Positions 34,262-45,731 of a stretch of 64,000 nucleotides of DNA are shown here, piece after piece (the stretch's first letter is position 1; every line of letters starts with the position of its first letter). The position numbers and the translations under genes are program-made. The notes below the pieces were generated by a model. The model had not been told where the DNA came from. It did not search any database and worked only from the letters and a program-made list of their open reading frames with translations. This DNA is from Artemisia argyi (taxonomy: Eukaryota > Streptophyta > Magnoliopsida > Asterales > Asteraceae), in NCBI GenBank assembly GCA_030686995.1, contig CM060685.1, positions 27,357,204 to 27,421,203 of the forward strand, in the 5' to 3' direction.

Positions 34262-35905
34262 GTTATAATGTGTAATTAATTATCAAAACGCATAAAAATT
34301 GGATCTTGATTCGTTTAGTTACATGTTTTTAGGGTTTTTTTGTTAGATTCCTAACCCTAATTATTATATGGGTCGATTGACCTTATAAGGGTTTTAGGGT
34401 TATGGTTTTTAATTTTTTAATTTGATTAGAAACCCTAGGATGTCATGTAATTTGTTATGCATTTTAGTAAACGATCTTGGTGCAATATGTTAATTGTTAA
34501 GCTAAATCCATAAAAAAGTGCATATTTGCATGGATTTTATATTGTGTGATAATTTAAATGGTTTAAATTGTTTATATTAATTAATGATTAAGTTATATCG
34601 AAATATGTAAATTTATTAATAGATGTCGAATTGGGGAAGACTCCAATATTAAGTAATCAATTATGTGCTATGTGGTATTTATTTAGTTTTGGCTTGCTCA
34701 ATCGATTTATCGATATATGTGGCTCTTTTTCCTAGAAGAAGAAAGTGTTAATTGAATAGATACGTTGTACACCTAGATTTGATTATTAATAGGACTATTG
34801 AATAAGATTTGCATGTGACTACATGTTTTATACATATTTAATTGTTATGATTATGTATATATGTTTATTTAGTTGTTTTATTTTTTATTTTACATTACTT
34901 GTTTTTGTTTATTATTATGTTAGACATGTTTATAAACGAAAAGGGTAATTTTTTGAATAGAAAAATAATACGGACTAAATAAATGGCGAAATTGTTTTGG
35001 TTTTTAAGAGGAAATTTCAAAGGATTGGTTGATTGATGTTTTTATACATAGTGTGCGAAAGGCGGACCGAAGGTTGCCATCCAACGTACTTGTAGAGAGG
35101 GGTTTTTAAAGCTCATGCACCTACCGGTTCTCTACAACTGCCTGGTTGCCGACCCTAGACTTACCTATATCACTATATTACGTACACTCTCATCTTAAGG
35201 GTGAATTAACCACAATTCCACAATGATTATCCGAAACACTAAGCTTTCGGGCTTATGCAAAAGTACGATATAGTGGACGATAATTGATGGTAATTCTTTA
35301 ATTGGTGAACCCGATACCTCAATCAAAACTTTGTTATTTTACTCTTAGCAAATTGGTAATAAAAAAGTTTTGTAAAACCAATGTTATGAAGTTGTATGCA
35401 TGCTTCTACATACATTATTTTGATCACATCAAAATTAATACCCTTATAAAATTAAGTCGAATGTCATCTAATTAAGAACACTTGAAGTTGTAATTTACGT
35501 CATGTGAGAACTTGGCGAGATTGCAATGGAGAGGTAAATTTCATGAATTCATTGCTAGCAGATCAACTGATGTGATGGATTTGTGAGTTTACAGTTTTTA
35601 AGTTAGACGACTTAAATTGAGTAGTAAGTGAGATCTTGGACTCAAGGCATTAAGATGGGGACTAAACATGCTTACAATACAAATGTTTTGTGATGGACAA
35701 ATGTTATGCCAATTACTTGTACGACAAGTTACCTCATATTATACTTTCATTACTAGCAGATCAACTGATGTGATGAAACTATGTTTACGGTGGATCCTAG
35801 TTTTCAAGATTATTCTATGGATATGATTTCCTTGGGTATTTTAATTTTCTTGAAAAATTGTATTTTCAAAAATACTAATGTTTTGAACTTTCTTTATCTG
35901 TAGAA
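34262..35905 (+). other. Copia element 1 leader, non-coding
   Basis: About 1.64 kb without a coding frame. It contains a direct repeat of TAGCAGATCAACTGATGTGA (about 35550 and 35750). Packaging or splicing functions are likely but not shown. Confidence 0.6.
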
Positions 35906-36568
35906 ATGGCTCAAACTGATAACACCAACTTTCGTTCTGTGTTCAAAACTTATTTTGAACGAGAAAAATTGACTGGCTCAGAAAATTTCAATGATTGGTT
36001 TCGTGCACTCAGGATTGTCCTGCGAGTGACTGGTCAACTTGAAATCTTGAAAACGCCTTGTCCTGCTGAACCTGAAGGTCCTGCAGCTACTGATGCTGCC
36101 AAGGCTTAATGGAATCTTGCTTGTAAGGAACATATTGATGTGGCTGCAATGATGTTAGGGGCGATGTCACCAGCTCTTCAAAGGCAGTTTGAAGAGTATT
36201 TCCCCATGAACATGATTGATGAACTCAAGAAACTATATGAGAAACCATCAAATGTAGAGATTTACGATTTGATGGAGGCTCTACATGGTTGTAAGCAGGG
36301 TGATGGTGAATCTGTGAGTGCTCATGTGTTGAAAATGAAAAGTTACATGGATCAACTACAAACACTTAAGAAACCCTATGACAATGATATGGCTGTGAAC
36401 TTAATCAATAGATCCCTTAATAAGGAATTTAGTGGTTTTGTGAGGAACTTCAATATGCATTGCGTGGGGAAGACAGTAAGTGAATTGCACGCACTGCTCA
36501 TTGATTATGAGAAAGGTTTACCACAAAAGGCTCCTACACCCCAAGTACTTGCTATTCAAGGGGGGTAG
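35906..36568 (+). pseudogene. Copia element 1 Gag, with stop and frameshift
   Basis: The frame from ATG at 35906 (MAQTDNTNFRS) reads a copia Gag: KLTGSENFNDWFRALRIVL, then a TAA at 36107-36109, then in the same frame WNLACKEHI, LYEKPSN and DLMEALHGCKQ, a typical UBN2-type Gag core. The frame ends at TAG beside a run of six G (36560-36565); pol continues in the next frame, so a one-base length change in that run is the likely break. The nucleocapsid knuckle lies after the break. Confidence 0.9.
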
Positions 36569-39500
36569 AATTAACAAGCCAAATGCGAACAAGAAGAAGG
36601 GTAAAGGAAAGAAGAAGGCGGATAAGAATAAGCAGGTTATGGCTTATCAACCACCTCAACCTAAGAAGAACCCTCCTGTGAAGAATAATCCAAAGAAGGA
36701 TCAAGGATGCCATTACTGCAAGGTGATGGGTCACTGGAAGAGGAATTGTCCTCTTTATCTCGATGACTTGCGAAACAATAAGGTTAAGAAGACTGGGCAC
36801 ATGGGCGCCAGTACTTCAGGTAACTTATTTGTCATTGAATTATTTACTTTATCTCATAAATTAAATTTCTGGGTATATGATACTGGATGTGGTATTAATA
36901 TTTGTAATACACTTCAGGGGTTTAGAGAGGAAAGGAGACTAGCTTATGGGGAGCAATTTCTGCATGTGGGCAATGGAGCACAAGCAGCAGTTGAAGCCAT
37001 AGGAGTGTTTAATTTAGTTTTACCTTCGGGTTTAGTACTTTGTTTAAACAATTGTCATTATGCACCTTCTATAATTAGAGGTGTTGTTTCCTTTTCATGT
37101 TTGTTGGATCTTGGTTTTACTCATACTATTGATGGCAATAAAATTTCTGTTTCTTTAAATGGTGTATTTTATTTTAATGCTGTTGTTGTGAATAGTGTGT
37201 TTGAAATTGAAATGAATGATTGTGTTTTCAACAACAATAATAATTCGGTGTACAGTATAAGTAAAAGAATGAAGTATGACTTGAATTCGTCTTACCGTTG
37301 GCACTGTAGACTTGCCCATATAGGCAAGACTCGCATGCAAAAGCTGCAAAGAGAAGGGCTTTTGAAGAATATCAATGATGAGTCATTTGATAAGTGTGAG
37401 TCTTGTATTTCTGGGAAGATGACGAAGAAACCTTTTCATAACAATATAGAAAGAGCTTCAGATCTACTTGGTTTGATACATACTAATGTATGTGGACCAC
37501 TTAGACATGTGTCAAGGAGAGGTGTTGTTTACTTCTTAACTTTTACAGATGATTTCAGCCGTTATGGTTATGTTTATTTACTTAAGCATAAACATGAGGT
37601 GTTTGAAACATTTAAAGTTTTCAAAGCAGAAGTAGAATTGCAATTGGGAAAGAAGATTAAAGCTCTTCGTTCTGATCGAGGTGGTGAATACCTTAGTCAA
37701 GATTTTAAAGATTTCTTAACTGAGAATGGAATTGTCCAGAATCTCACATCTCCATATACTCCACAACAAAATGGTGTATCTGAGAGAAGGAATCGTACAT
37801 TGTTAGACATGGTTCGATCAATGTATAATCTTACTAATCTTCCTTTGTCTTTTTGGGATTATGCTCCTGAATCAGCTGTTCGTATTTTGAATATGGTTCC
37901 CACCAAGAAGGTTGATAAGACACCATATGAGATGTGGACTGGAAAAGCTCCAAACTTGTCTTATTTAAAGGTCTGGGGTTGTGAGGCATATGTTAAACGT
38001 GACTCACAAGATAAACTCCAACAAAGATCTGTAAAATGCATTTTTGTAGGATATCCAAAGGAAACAATGGGTTACTACTTTTACTACCCACCTGAGAACA
38101 AAGTGTTTGTTGCTAGGTATGGTGACTTTCTTGAAAGTGATTTTGTAACTCAAGAAGTCAGTGGGAGAGTATGTGATCTAGATAATGCATTACCTTCAGA
38201 AAACACTAGCACACTTCCTGTAGAACCGGAAAGTCTGGGTCCTCCACCGGAAGTTGAAGTAGTTCCCATTCGCAGATCTTCAAGATCTGTGAAAGCTCCT
38301 GACCATCTATGTCTTAATGTAGAGGTTGATGAGCATTTACTAGGGGATCTTAATGAACCTACTAGTTATAGAGCTGCCATTAATAGTCCTGAAAAGGTTA
38401 AATGGAAAGCTGCTATGGATGGGGAAATACAATCCATGCATGATAATGAAGTGTGGGAAGAAGTAGACTTACCTCCTGGTGCCAAGGTAGTTGGGAGTAA
38501 GTGGCTCTACAAGATTAAGACTGACATGGATGGAAATGCACACACTTATAAGGCTCGTCTAGTTGCTAAAGGTTTTACTCAAACTTTTGGAATTGATTAC
38601 GAGGAGACGTTTTCTCCTATAGTAGACATAAGAGCTATAAGGATTCTCATAGCTATAGCAGCATACTATGACTATGAGATATGGCCAATGGATGTGAAAA
38701 CCGCTTTCTTAAATGGTCATCTAGATGAAGACATCTATATGGCACAACCAGAAGGGTTTGAAAATCCAGAGTTTCCAAATCGTGTATGCAAACTTAAAAG
38801 GTCCATTTATGGATTAAAGCAAGCATCACAACAATGGAACAAGAGATTTGATGCTGAAATCAAAAAGTTTGGATTCACTCAAAATCTTGATGAGCCATGT
38901 GTGTATCACAAAGCTAGTGGGAGTGATAATGTAATTTTCCTAATTTTATATGTTGATGACATATTGATCATGGGAAAAGACATTCCAAGTTTGCAAAAAG
39001 TAAAGGCATATCTTGGAAAGTGCTTTTCTATGAAAGATTTAGGAGAAGCTGCATACATTCTGGGAATCAAAATCTATAGAGATAGATCAAGGCGGTTAAT
39101 TGGATTAAGTCAAAGTGCTTACATTGACAAAATATTGAAAAGATTCAATATGCAAAATTCCAAGAAAGGATATTTGTCGATGGAAGTAAAACATGGCTTA
39201 TGTGATGAGTTTTGTGCTTCAACACCTGCTGAGGTGGATCGCATGAGTAAAGTTCCTTATGCTTCGGCTGTAGGATCTATTATGTATGCGGTAAAGTGCA
39301 CAAGGCCAGATGTGGCGTTTGCTCAAAATATTACCAGTCAATTTCAACAGAATCCAGGTGAAAAACATTGGATTGCTCTTAAGCATATTATTAAGTATTT
39401 GAGAAATACAAAAGATATGTTTTTGGTATATGGTGGAGATCCAGCTGCAGAACTTTGTGTTACAGGTTTCTGCGATGCGTCCTTTCAAAGTAATAAAGAT

Positions 39501-39956
39501 GATTCGAAGTCTCAGACGGGTTATGTCTTTGTTAGTAATGGAGGAGCAGTAGACTGGAGGAGCAAGAAGCAGAGTACAATTGCGATGTCTGCAACAGAAG
39601 CTGAATACATTGCTGCTTCAGAAGCTGCTATGGAGGCTGTTTGGATTAGGAAATTCGTTTCAGGGCTTGGTGTTATCCCTTCAATTGAATTACCTATTAA
39701 TATGTATTGTGACAATTCTGCTGCAATCATATTTGCCAATGAACCTGGAGTCATGAGAGGCACCAGACATTTTCTACGGAAGTATCACATTGTTCGTGAA
39801 AAGGTTAACGAAGGTGAAATAAATATGCTGAAAGTTCACACAGATGATAACTTAGCTGATCCATTCACTAAGGCTTTGGCGAAAGAGAAGCTTAATGAAT
39901 TGGCCAATGGAATTGGGCTTAAATTAGCTAGTAGTTTCATGCATAACTGTGATTAG
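36566..39956 (+). pseudogene. Copia element 1 Pol (protease, integrase, RT, RNase H)
   Basis: Open for ~1,130 codons after the G-run. In order: Lys-rich basic stretch, CCHC knuckle CHYCKVMGHWKRNC, protease motif DTGC, integrase zinc motif (H..H..C..C: WHCRLAHIG ... CESCISGK), integrase core, RT with YVDDILI, RNase H with CDASFQS and the final TDDNLADPFTKAL. The first integrase catalytic Asp, normally in the HTDxxGP motif, is Asn (codon 37485-37487). SDRGGEY and ERRNRT keep the other two residues. So even with its Gag breaks aside the integrase is predicted inactive. Without gag in frame it would not be expressed normally. Confidence 0.92.
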
Positions 39957-40765
39957 TATTTGGATAAAGGATATTATAAACAATTATTATTTTAAATGAA
40001 ATAAAGTATGTTGGTATGTTTATTTCTATTGTTAATTATTGTTGTCCTATTTTTGCATGTTTAAATTAATGAATAAGAGTTATTCTAAATTGTCCGTTGT
40101 GAGTTAATAATATGGGAATATTATTAACTTAAGACAAATATGAAGTTGGTATAATATACTTCAAGTATATTGATGCGTAGTCATGCCATTTCAGACGATA
40201 TTCGATGATACTGAATATAGGACTTATCCCAACTATATGACGTTACTTTATGGATCTTGTCATTAAGTAAATCATAAGAAGTTATCCTTAGACTTAAGAT
40301 ACAAGATAACGGTCATGAATGTAGTACATTTTTGTGGAACAACTTAACGCTATACGTAACTGGTAGTCATAAGGGTTGTTTTCGGAAGTGTTACAAAGTT
40401 TGTGTGTTTTGCTTGTAATCAATATCGAATTTGTTCCTTCAAATTAATTTTTGGAGTTTAATACTGCTGGGACCCTCGTAGGGTTGTCAAGGTGTTTGCG
40501 TGGCCACGCCTAAGGTCTTTTCTGAAAGGTTCAGAAGATTTGGTAATCTTGTCAATTTCTAACAACGAGAAACAGAATGGTTAATTAAGGAATGACCTAG
40601 ATCCATATCCTTATTTAACACGGTATTACAAACAAAGGGATAATAATAATGAGAAATCATTAAAAGGTTTTCCAGGAGCCTTACTCAAGTTGTACTAGAG
40701 GCATCGGCGTGTTGCAAGACGCTAACCGATGTGATCACACTATTATGATATGTCTAAGTGGGAGC
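39957..40765 (+). other. Copia element 1 3' non-coding region and polypurine tract
   Basis: About 0.8 kb without ORF, ending in AAGTGGGAG (40756-40764), the polypurine tract, before the 3' LTR at 40766. Confidence 0.75.
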
Positions 40766-41556
40766 TGTTGGTTTTATAGACATTATAATAATAGTCGTGT
40801 GTTAGGATCGAACTTGAGATCACGGGATTGCACACAATACGTATGAAGAGAAAAAGAAATAATTATTTATAAAATGTTATAAGTAATTATTAATAAACAC
40901 AAAACTAGTAATAGTAATTAGTATTTAATGATAAATGACTAATGACCTATTAACGAAGATTAGGAAAGTAATACTAAGGAAAATTTAGAAATAAGGGAAG
41001 GTTCCGGAATTCCTTAGGGGACTCCCAAACCGATCGGCCAAGGGGGGTATCCCACCTCCTTTGTGCCTTGAGCTCCAAGTTTTGAATAATATATATAAAA
41101 ACCCAAGGTGCATTGTTTTCATATAACTTGTACACACACATCTTGGTGTTTTCTCTCCTCTTCTTTGTCCCTTGGTCGATCCATCAAACTTATCCCCTAA
41201 GGGATTCGATTTTCTTGATCTACAAAGTTTTGTGTTTAATTACTTGCATAAATTTTTTCGTGAATTAGTGCGTGTGTACATGAACGTGAATCAAACACAC
41301 TATTGTTTGATTTTTGGATTGAATTACAAAAGAGGTAAGGGGTAATTCTTGTAATCCACATAAACCCTAATTAGGGTTCTTAATTGAAGATTGCAATTTG
41401 ATTCTTGTTCGGTCTAGAATCACAAAGGTATGTTTACTATTTAAATATTGATTAATTAATTACATGTTATTTGATCTTGTTATAATTGCTTCCGCTATGC
41501 TCACTTGATGTGTTTGGTTTATAATATATGAATGTCATGATATCATAATTCCAACA
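40766..41556 (+). repeat. 3' LTR of copia element 1 (791 bp)
   Basis: TGTTGG...CCAACA, followed by the target duplication ACCCT. Aligns end to end with 33456-34246. Confidence 0.95.
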
Positions 41557-42380
41557 ACCCTACATATAATGAACACGACACGTTTCTAACAAACATATAC
41601 TTAAAAATATATTACTGTATCTGTTAATATCGTTGCCTGAAAACATGCATTTGATAAATAATTATTGTTGTTATCATTGCCCGAACCTCGTGCGTGTACG
41701 GTTCACTATAACTAGTAATTTAATAAAAAAATAAACCTCGTTTTGAAAAAATCAAAGGTGAGAGAAAACCAGTTAACTTTCATATTCATAAACTTTAACA
41801 ACGACCAACGATTATAATTCCTTTATGCAGATTTTTTGTATGTGTGATTGCTTAACTTTCATGTTTAGTTGGTTAAAGTTCGACTATATTGTCTCTAAAG
41901 TTCTCTTATGTCGACATATAACTTCTCCAACACTTTGGCATTAGTTGTTGGGCTAAGTTATCATTTTAACGGTTACTCTTTTGCACTCTATTATTACCCA
42001 TATCGATGTTTTATTTATATGAAAGTGACAGTTTACGCTAGCATGCATGACCTTAGCCCCCGAACAAGTATCCTCAAATTCCGCTAGTGCATTTGGATCT
42101 TCAAATATGCGTTCCATAAATAATTGTTAAGGATAAAAGATTTTGAAATTAATCAAATCATGAATAATAAAAAATCATAAGTTCACGCCGAACTAACATA
42201 GTTAGATATAAGGCTTAGTTGTACTCATAGTTTGAAACTTACGATGGCACAAACATTATAACTAGTTAACAATATCTAAAAAAATTAATCACCTAAGCAA
42301 AAACAAAAAGTAAATTACTAGTAAATTGAAACATTTGTAAAAATTTATGACATAAACCATTTATATTTGTGGCGTGTCAA
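41557..42380. repeat. V repeat block (copy 2)
   Basis: Matches 32225-32870 with point changes. Relative to that copy it has an extra ~150 bp (about 41635-41785). It includes the GAACAAGTATCCTCAAATTC segment shared with 27640, 32595 and 49160 (inverted). No ORF. Confidence 0.65.
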
Positions 42381-42880
42381 GGTTTTCTAACTTCGTATTT
42401 AAAATTGTACCCTTGTCAAAACTTTATATATAAAATTGTAAGCTTGACAAAAAAAATATAAAAAAACTTTATACTTATAAAATTCAACGCTTGTCAAAAC
42501 TTTATATATAAAATTGTAAGCTTGTCAAAAAAATATAAAAACATCTTCCATGGCTTTGGCCTACAAACATATAAAACTCCAATCATAAGTTTGCAGGCAA
42601 CAAAACAATGAAATAGGCTCTTAAAGGAATTCAACATGCCTGCCTTGAATAGAATCCTTCCCTCCTTATTTATAACCGACTCTCACAAGCAACGTTTCTT
42701 TACAAACCGATGTGGGATGCTCAGAAGTCAATTCCCAATTGATTTAAGCAATATGTGTACGCAGTTATATTTGAGTTTATCTTAACGATTACGAGTTCAT
42801 GTTTAGATAAACACTAGTTAATGTTTGTTATGATGTTATGACTTGCAATAGTTTTATTTCCCATAGTTTTATGATGTTAT
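42380..42880 (-). repeat. R unit 4
   Basis: Minus-sense copy with exact USE, TATA and hairpin (42559-42572 with 42585-42598, two imperfect pairs). Internal tandem copies of ACTTTATATATAAAATTGTA and AAGCTTGTCAAAA-like text lie at 42420-42540. Confidence 0.8.
42667..42718 (-). promoter_or_regulatory. snRNA-type promoter (USE + TATA), R unit 4
   Basis: ATCCCACATCG on the minus strand (42718-42708) is an exact USE; TATAAATA (42674-42667) follows after 33 nt. The hairpin starts 69 nt past the TATA box. Confidence 0.68.
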
Positions 42881-44500
42881 ACCATCTGTTTGCGATGAAA
42901 CGTGCTCAATCCGCACCCATGAGGTTTAAGTTAGACATATATGCGTGTCTAACACATATTATCTAAGGCCGTGTTGGTTGTGGTTTACCGGCTCATAGAG
43001 TTACTTGAAGCTCTTTTTTCCAAAAGTGAGTGATCATGTATAAGAAATGGGTGGTGCTCGAACTTCACGCGTTGATTATCGAATGGTTGAAGACTTGTAG
43101 TTATGAGTTATGTTGGTCGTGGAGAAGTGCTGAAGGCGCGGTTTCGTGGGTTTTCTTTTCAAGGTTTGTGTGGCAACGGGTGGTCGAGGTAGCTAAGGTA
43201 AGATGCATTTAAGTTTCAGGTGTTGGTGAGAATTGCTTAATATTATGTTTTATGTTTGCATGTATGTTTTATGGTTAATAAAATTATGGTTAAAGGATTA
43301 TCATAATATTATGTTTTATGTTTTTTTGACAAGTTCTCACCAACTAAAGTCCCATCCTTATTTATCCCCCTGTAAAGTTAGTCAGATTTCATAAGTTGGT
43401 TTGAACTCTGTGAGTACAAATAAATAGCGTTGAAAAATACTATCACGCCTTAAAGTGGATGTAAATAACAAACTTACAACTTGAACTTAACAACTGACTA
43501 CCCAAAAAACTTGGAAGGCCTGGGTTAGTTGTCTTAAAACTCCACTCTTCCACCTATATCCAATTAATACGTACTCTGGTAAAGTCATTCAAACTGCCTT
43601 TCCGGTCATTTGGAACTAGAGAAATCGAGTTTGTTTCGATCATAACCATCAAGGAAAGACAATCTAGAAGACAAGATATAACTTTTATCACACTTGCGGA
43701 TTTTGTAATAGAAGTAAACGCTCTCGTCCTCAATGAACCGAGTGGATCCAAATCCAATCTTTTTCTTGTAATGTAATTAGTTTACAATCCACGTTTAATA
43801 ACTCATGTGAACCTAGGTTAAAAAGTTAAATATGTCTAAAATTATCATTAGTCCCGTAAAAAACTAGACGGGTTAAGGTTTAGCTAACTTATTATTTAGA
43901 AATATGAGCTTGTCAAACATTTCTATAGACAATGTTCAAGTTTTCTCTGTGCAAACTTATAGAACAAGCTAGTCATAAGCTTGCAGGCAAAGAAAAGTTT
44001 TTTGGGTAAAAGGTCAACGACCCGGTAAATATATTACACTAAAAAACACTTAAGTACAACGGATATGGGTGAATCCCATATCTCAGCCCGTTACATAGGC
44101 GCATAGGCTTTTAAGAAATTCAACGTGCAAAGTTTTTAGAATGCTAAATTTTTATTTACCACATAATTTGATTAAGAGAAACCTAAAAAGTTATTCATCA
44201 GTTCCAGACTTAATTAATAAACAAAAAGAAGCTGGTCGGAGTGAAGAATGAAAAAAAATTGTACATTTTTTCCAATGATTTTTTAAAAGTTTGTCTTTCG
44301 TTTGTTATTATAAAAGTTTTAAATTTTGTGACAACCCTTTTTTAGGTTTGTTCCGGAACATGGTCAATGATAGAAGTTAATAACAGATGCTTCAAATTTT
44401 TTCAGTTTAGTAATTTACTTTTTGTTTTTGCTTAGATGATTAATTTTTTTACATACAGTAAGATGAATTATAGTTAACTCGTTACAATGCTGGTGCACTC
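42880..44500. repeat. Turning point of the repeat mosaic, with S repeat
   Basis: 43560-43760 matches, inverted, 48395-48560 and 49945-50150 (shared GACGAGAATGTTTACTTC). Left of here R units point left; right of here they point right. One 60-codon ORF (43030) and one 67-codon minus ORF (43554) have no recognisable motifs. Otherwise nothing seen. Confidence 0.5.
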
Positions 44501-45050
44501 ACAAAGTTTCAAATATAGCAGTGTGCTAGAAATTTGCTTAAATTAGATTGGGTTTTGATTGATGCACGCAAGCTTAACGATGCTTGGAACTTACATGAAC
44601 AACACATGAACATGGAAGGGTATTCGGCAAAATCCATTGCGAGCAATTTTCTTGCAACTTTTGCACAAAGTGTAGAGCTTATGTGGCTTAATACATCGTT
44701 TCGGCAAACAAACATTGATGAGCACAAACACTACTTGTTAGAAAGGGACACTCTTAGATACTTATTTTTATTGAACCGAACCGTTTCCTCCAGTTACAAG
44801 ATTTTATTGTCTTCTTGGACGTAATAGTTATTTTGAGTCATTTTGGCAGCAACAAAGACGTTTCAAATTTTGAGTATGTTAACCTTTACAAACCGTACAA
44901 CTTTAGCGTTGATCAGCAAGTTTTATTCCTATCTCCATCTAACGCACTAGTAAGAAGAAAACAAATTATAATATACAGGAACTATGGTTTTAATAGTTGG
45001 TCTAGGCTTCAGACTAGTTGTCCTATACCAATAACCTTATGTTTTTAGAT
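44500..45050 (+). repeat. T repeat block (copy 1), possible gene relic
   Basis: A 96-codon ORF (44534-44824) starts MLKLDWVLIDARKL. The block is similar to 58220-58720, where the same sequence is broken by changes, e.g. near GAACATGGAAGG and ACAAGATTTT. Unrecognised. It could be coding remnant or non-coding repeat. The open frame is not conserved in the second copy, which weakens a coding case. Confidence 0.45.
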
Positions 45051-45620
45051 GTCACAATTACTTATAAACACTTATAAAACAATTATAGAATTATGAGAAA
45101 TACAACTAGTGCAAGCAAAGCATAACATTAATTAGTGTCTATCTAAATATGTAATCATAATGGTTAAGATAAATTGAAATACACCACCAGTGTACTACAA
45201 GATGCTTAAAATCAATTGGGTTTCAAACTTTTGGCGTCCCACATCGCATTTTGAAGAAAATTGGCTTGTGGGGAGTTGGTTATAAATAAGGAGGGAAGGA
45301 TACAATTTAAAGTATGCATGTTGAATTTCTTTAAATGCCAACTCCATCTTCAATTGCATGCAAATGATTTAGAATTTATAAGTTTGCAAGCAATAGAAGC
45401 AGGTGTTGGCTTTTATATTGTTTGACAAGCTTATAATTTTAAACAAAAAGTTAGAAAATGTTGATATGCCATCAAATAATATAAATGGTGTATCATAAAT
45501 TAATAACAGATCTTTCAAATTTTAAATCTAGTAATATACATTTTGTTTTTGTTTAAGTGATTAGTTTTCTTTACATAATGTTAAATGTATTATAGTTAGA
45601 GGTGAAAGCTAAAAATACGC
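45050..45620 (+). repeat. R unit 5
   Basis: Plus-sense copy: exact USE, TATA box, GCATGTTGAATTTC start region, hairpin (45354-45393) and downstream GACAAGCTTATAATTTTAAA, then AAGTTAGAAAA (a near match to the plant snRNA 3' box). Confidence 0.82.
45236..45288 (+). promoter_or_regulatory. snRNA-type promoter (USE + TATA), R unit 5
   Basis: GTCCCACATCG (45236-45246) matches the plant USE exactly. TATAAATA (45281-45288) follows after 34 nt. Expected start is near 45312, just before the conserved GCATGTTGAAT. Confidence 0.7.
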
Positions 45621-45731
45621 AACATATTTATTCAAAATTGCAGAGATATGTAATAAACTTTGAAAATTATTATAATACGCAAAATACTTTCACATTTTGA
45701 ACAATGTACGTTTCAAATTTTGAACAATATA

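Larger units (their letters stand above)
33456..41556 (+). mobile_element. Ty1/copia LTR retrotransposon, complete but coding-defective
   Basis: Two 791-bp LTRs, TG...CA ends, 5-bp target duplication ACCCT at 33451-33455 and 41557-41561. The paralogous empty site TAACCCTACATATAATGAAC occurs near 32226. Protease-integrase-RT-RNase H order defines copia. LTRs differ at roughly twenty sites, about 3%. It belongs to a copia group with a ~1.6-kb leader and a ~0.8-kb 3' non-coding part. Confidence 0.96.

Noticed and set aside
41660..41700. GAACC/GGTTC hairpin followed by CTAGT, another possible Helitron end
   Set aside because: The extra segment here is only ~150 bp, has no TC start of Helitron type, and its borders against the paralogous V block do not fall at CTAG.
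44534..44824. 96-aa ORF as a real small gene
   Set aside because: Its paralog at 58220-58720 has the frame broken, there is no known domain, and it lies in the repeat mosaic; kept only as a repeat block.
45290..45460. R-unit transcript as a known spliceosomal snRNA
   Set aside because: No U1, U2, U4, U5 or U6 start sequence and no clear Sm site; only the promoter arrangement matches.
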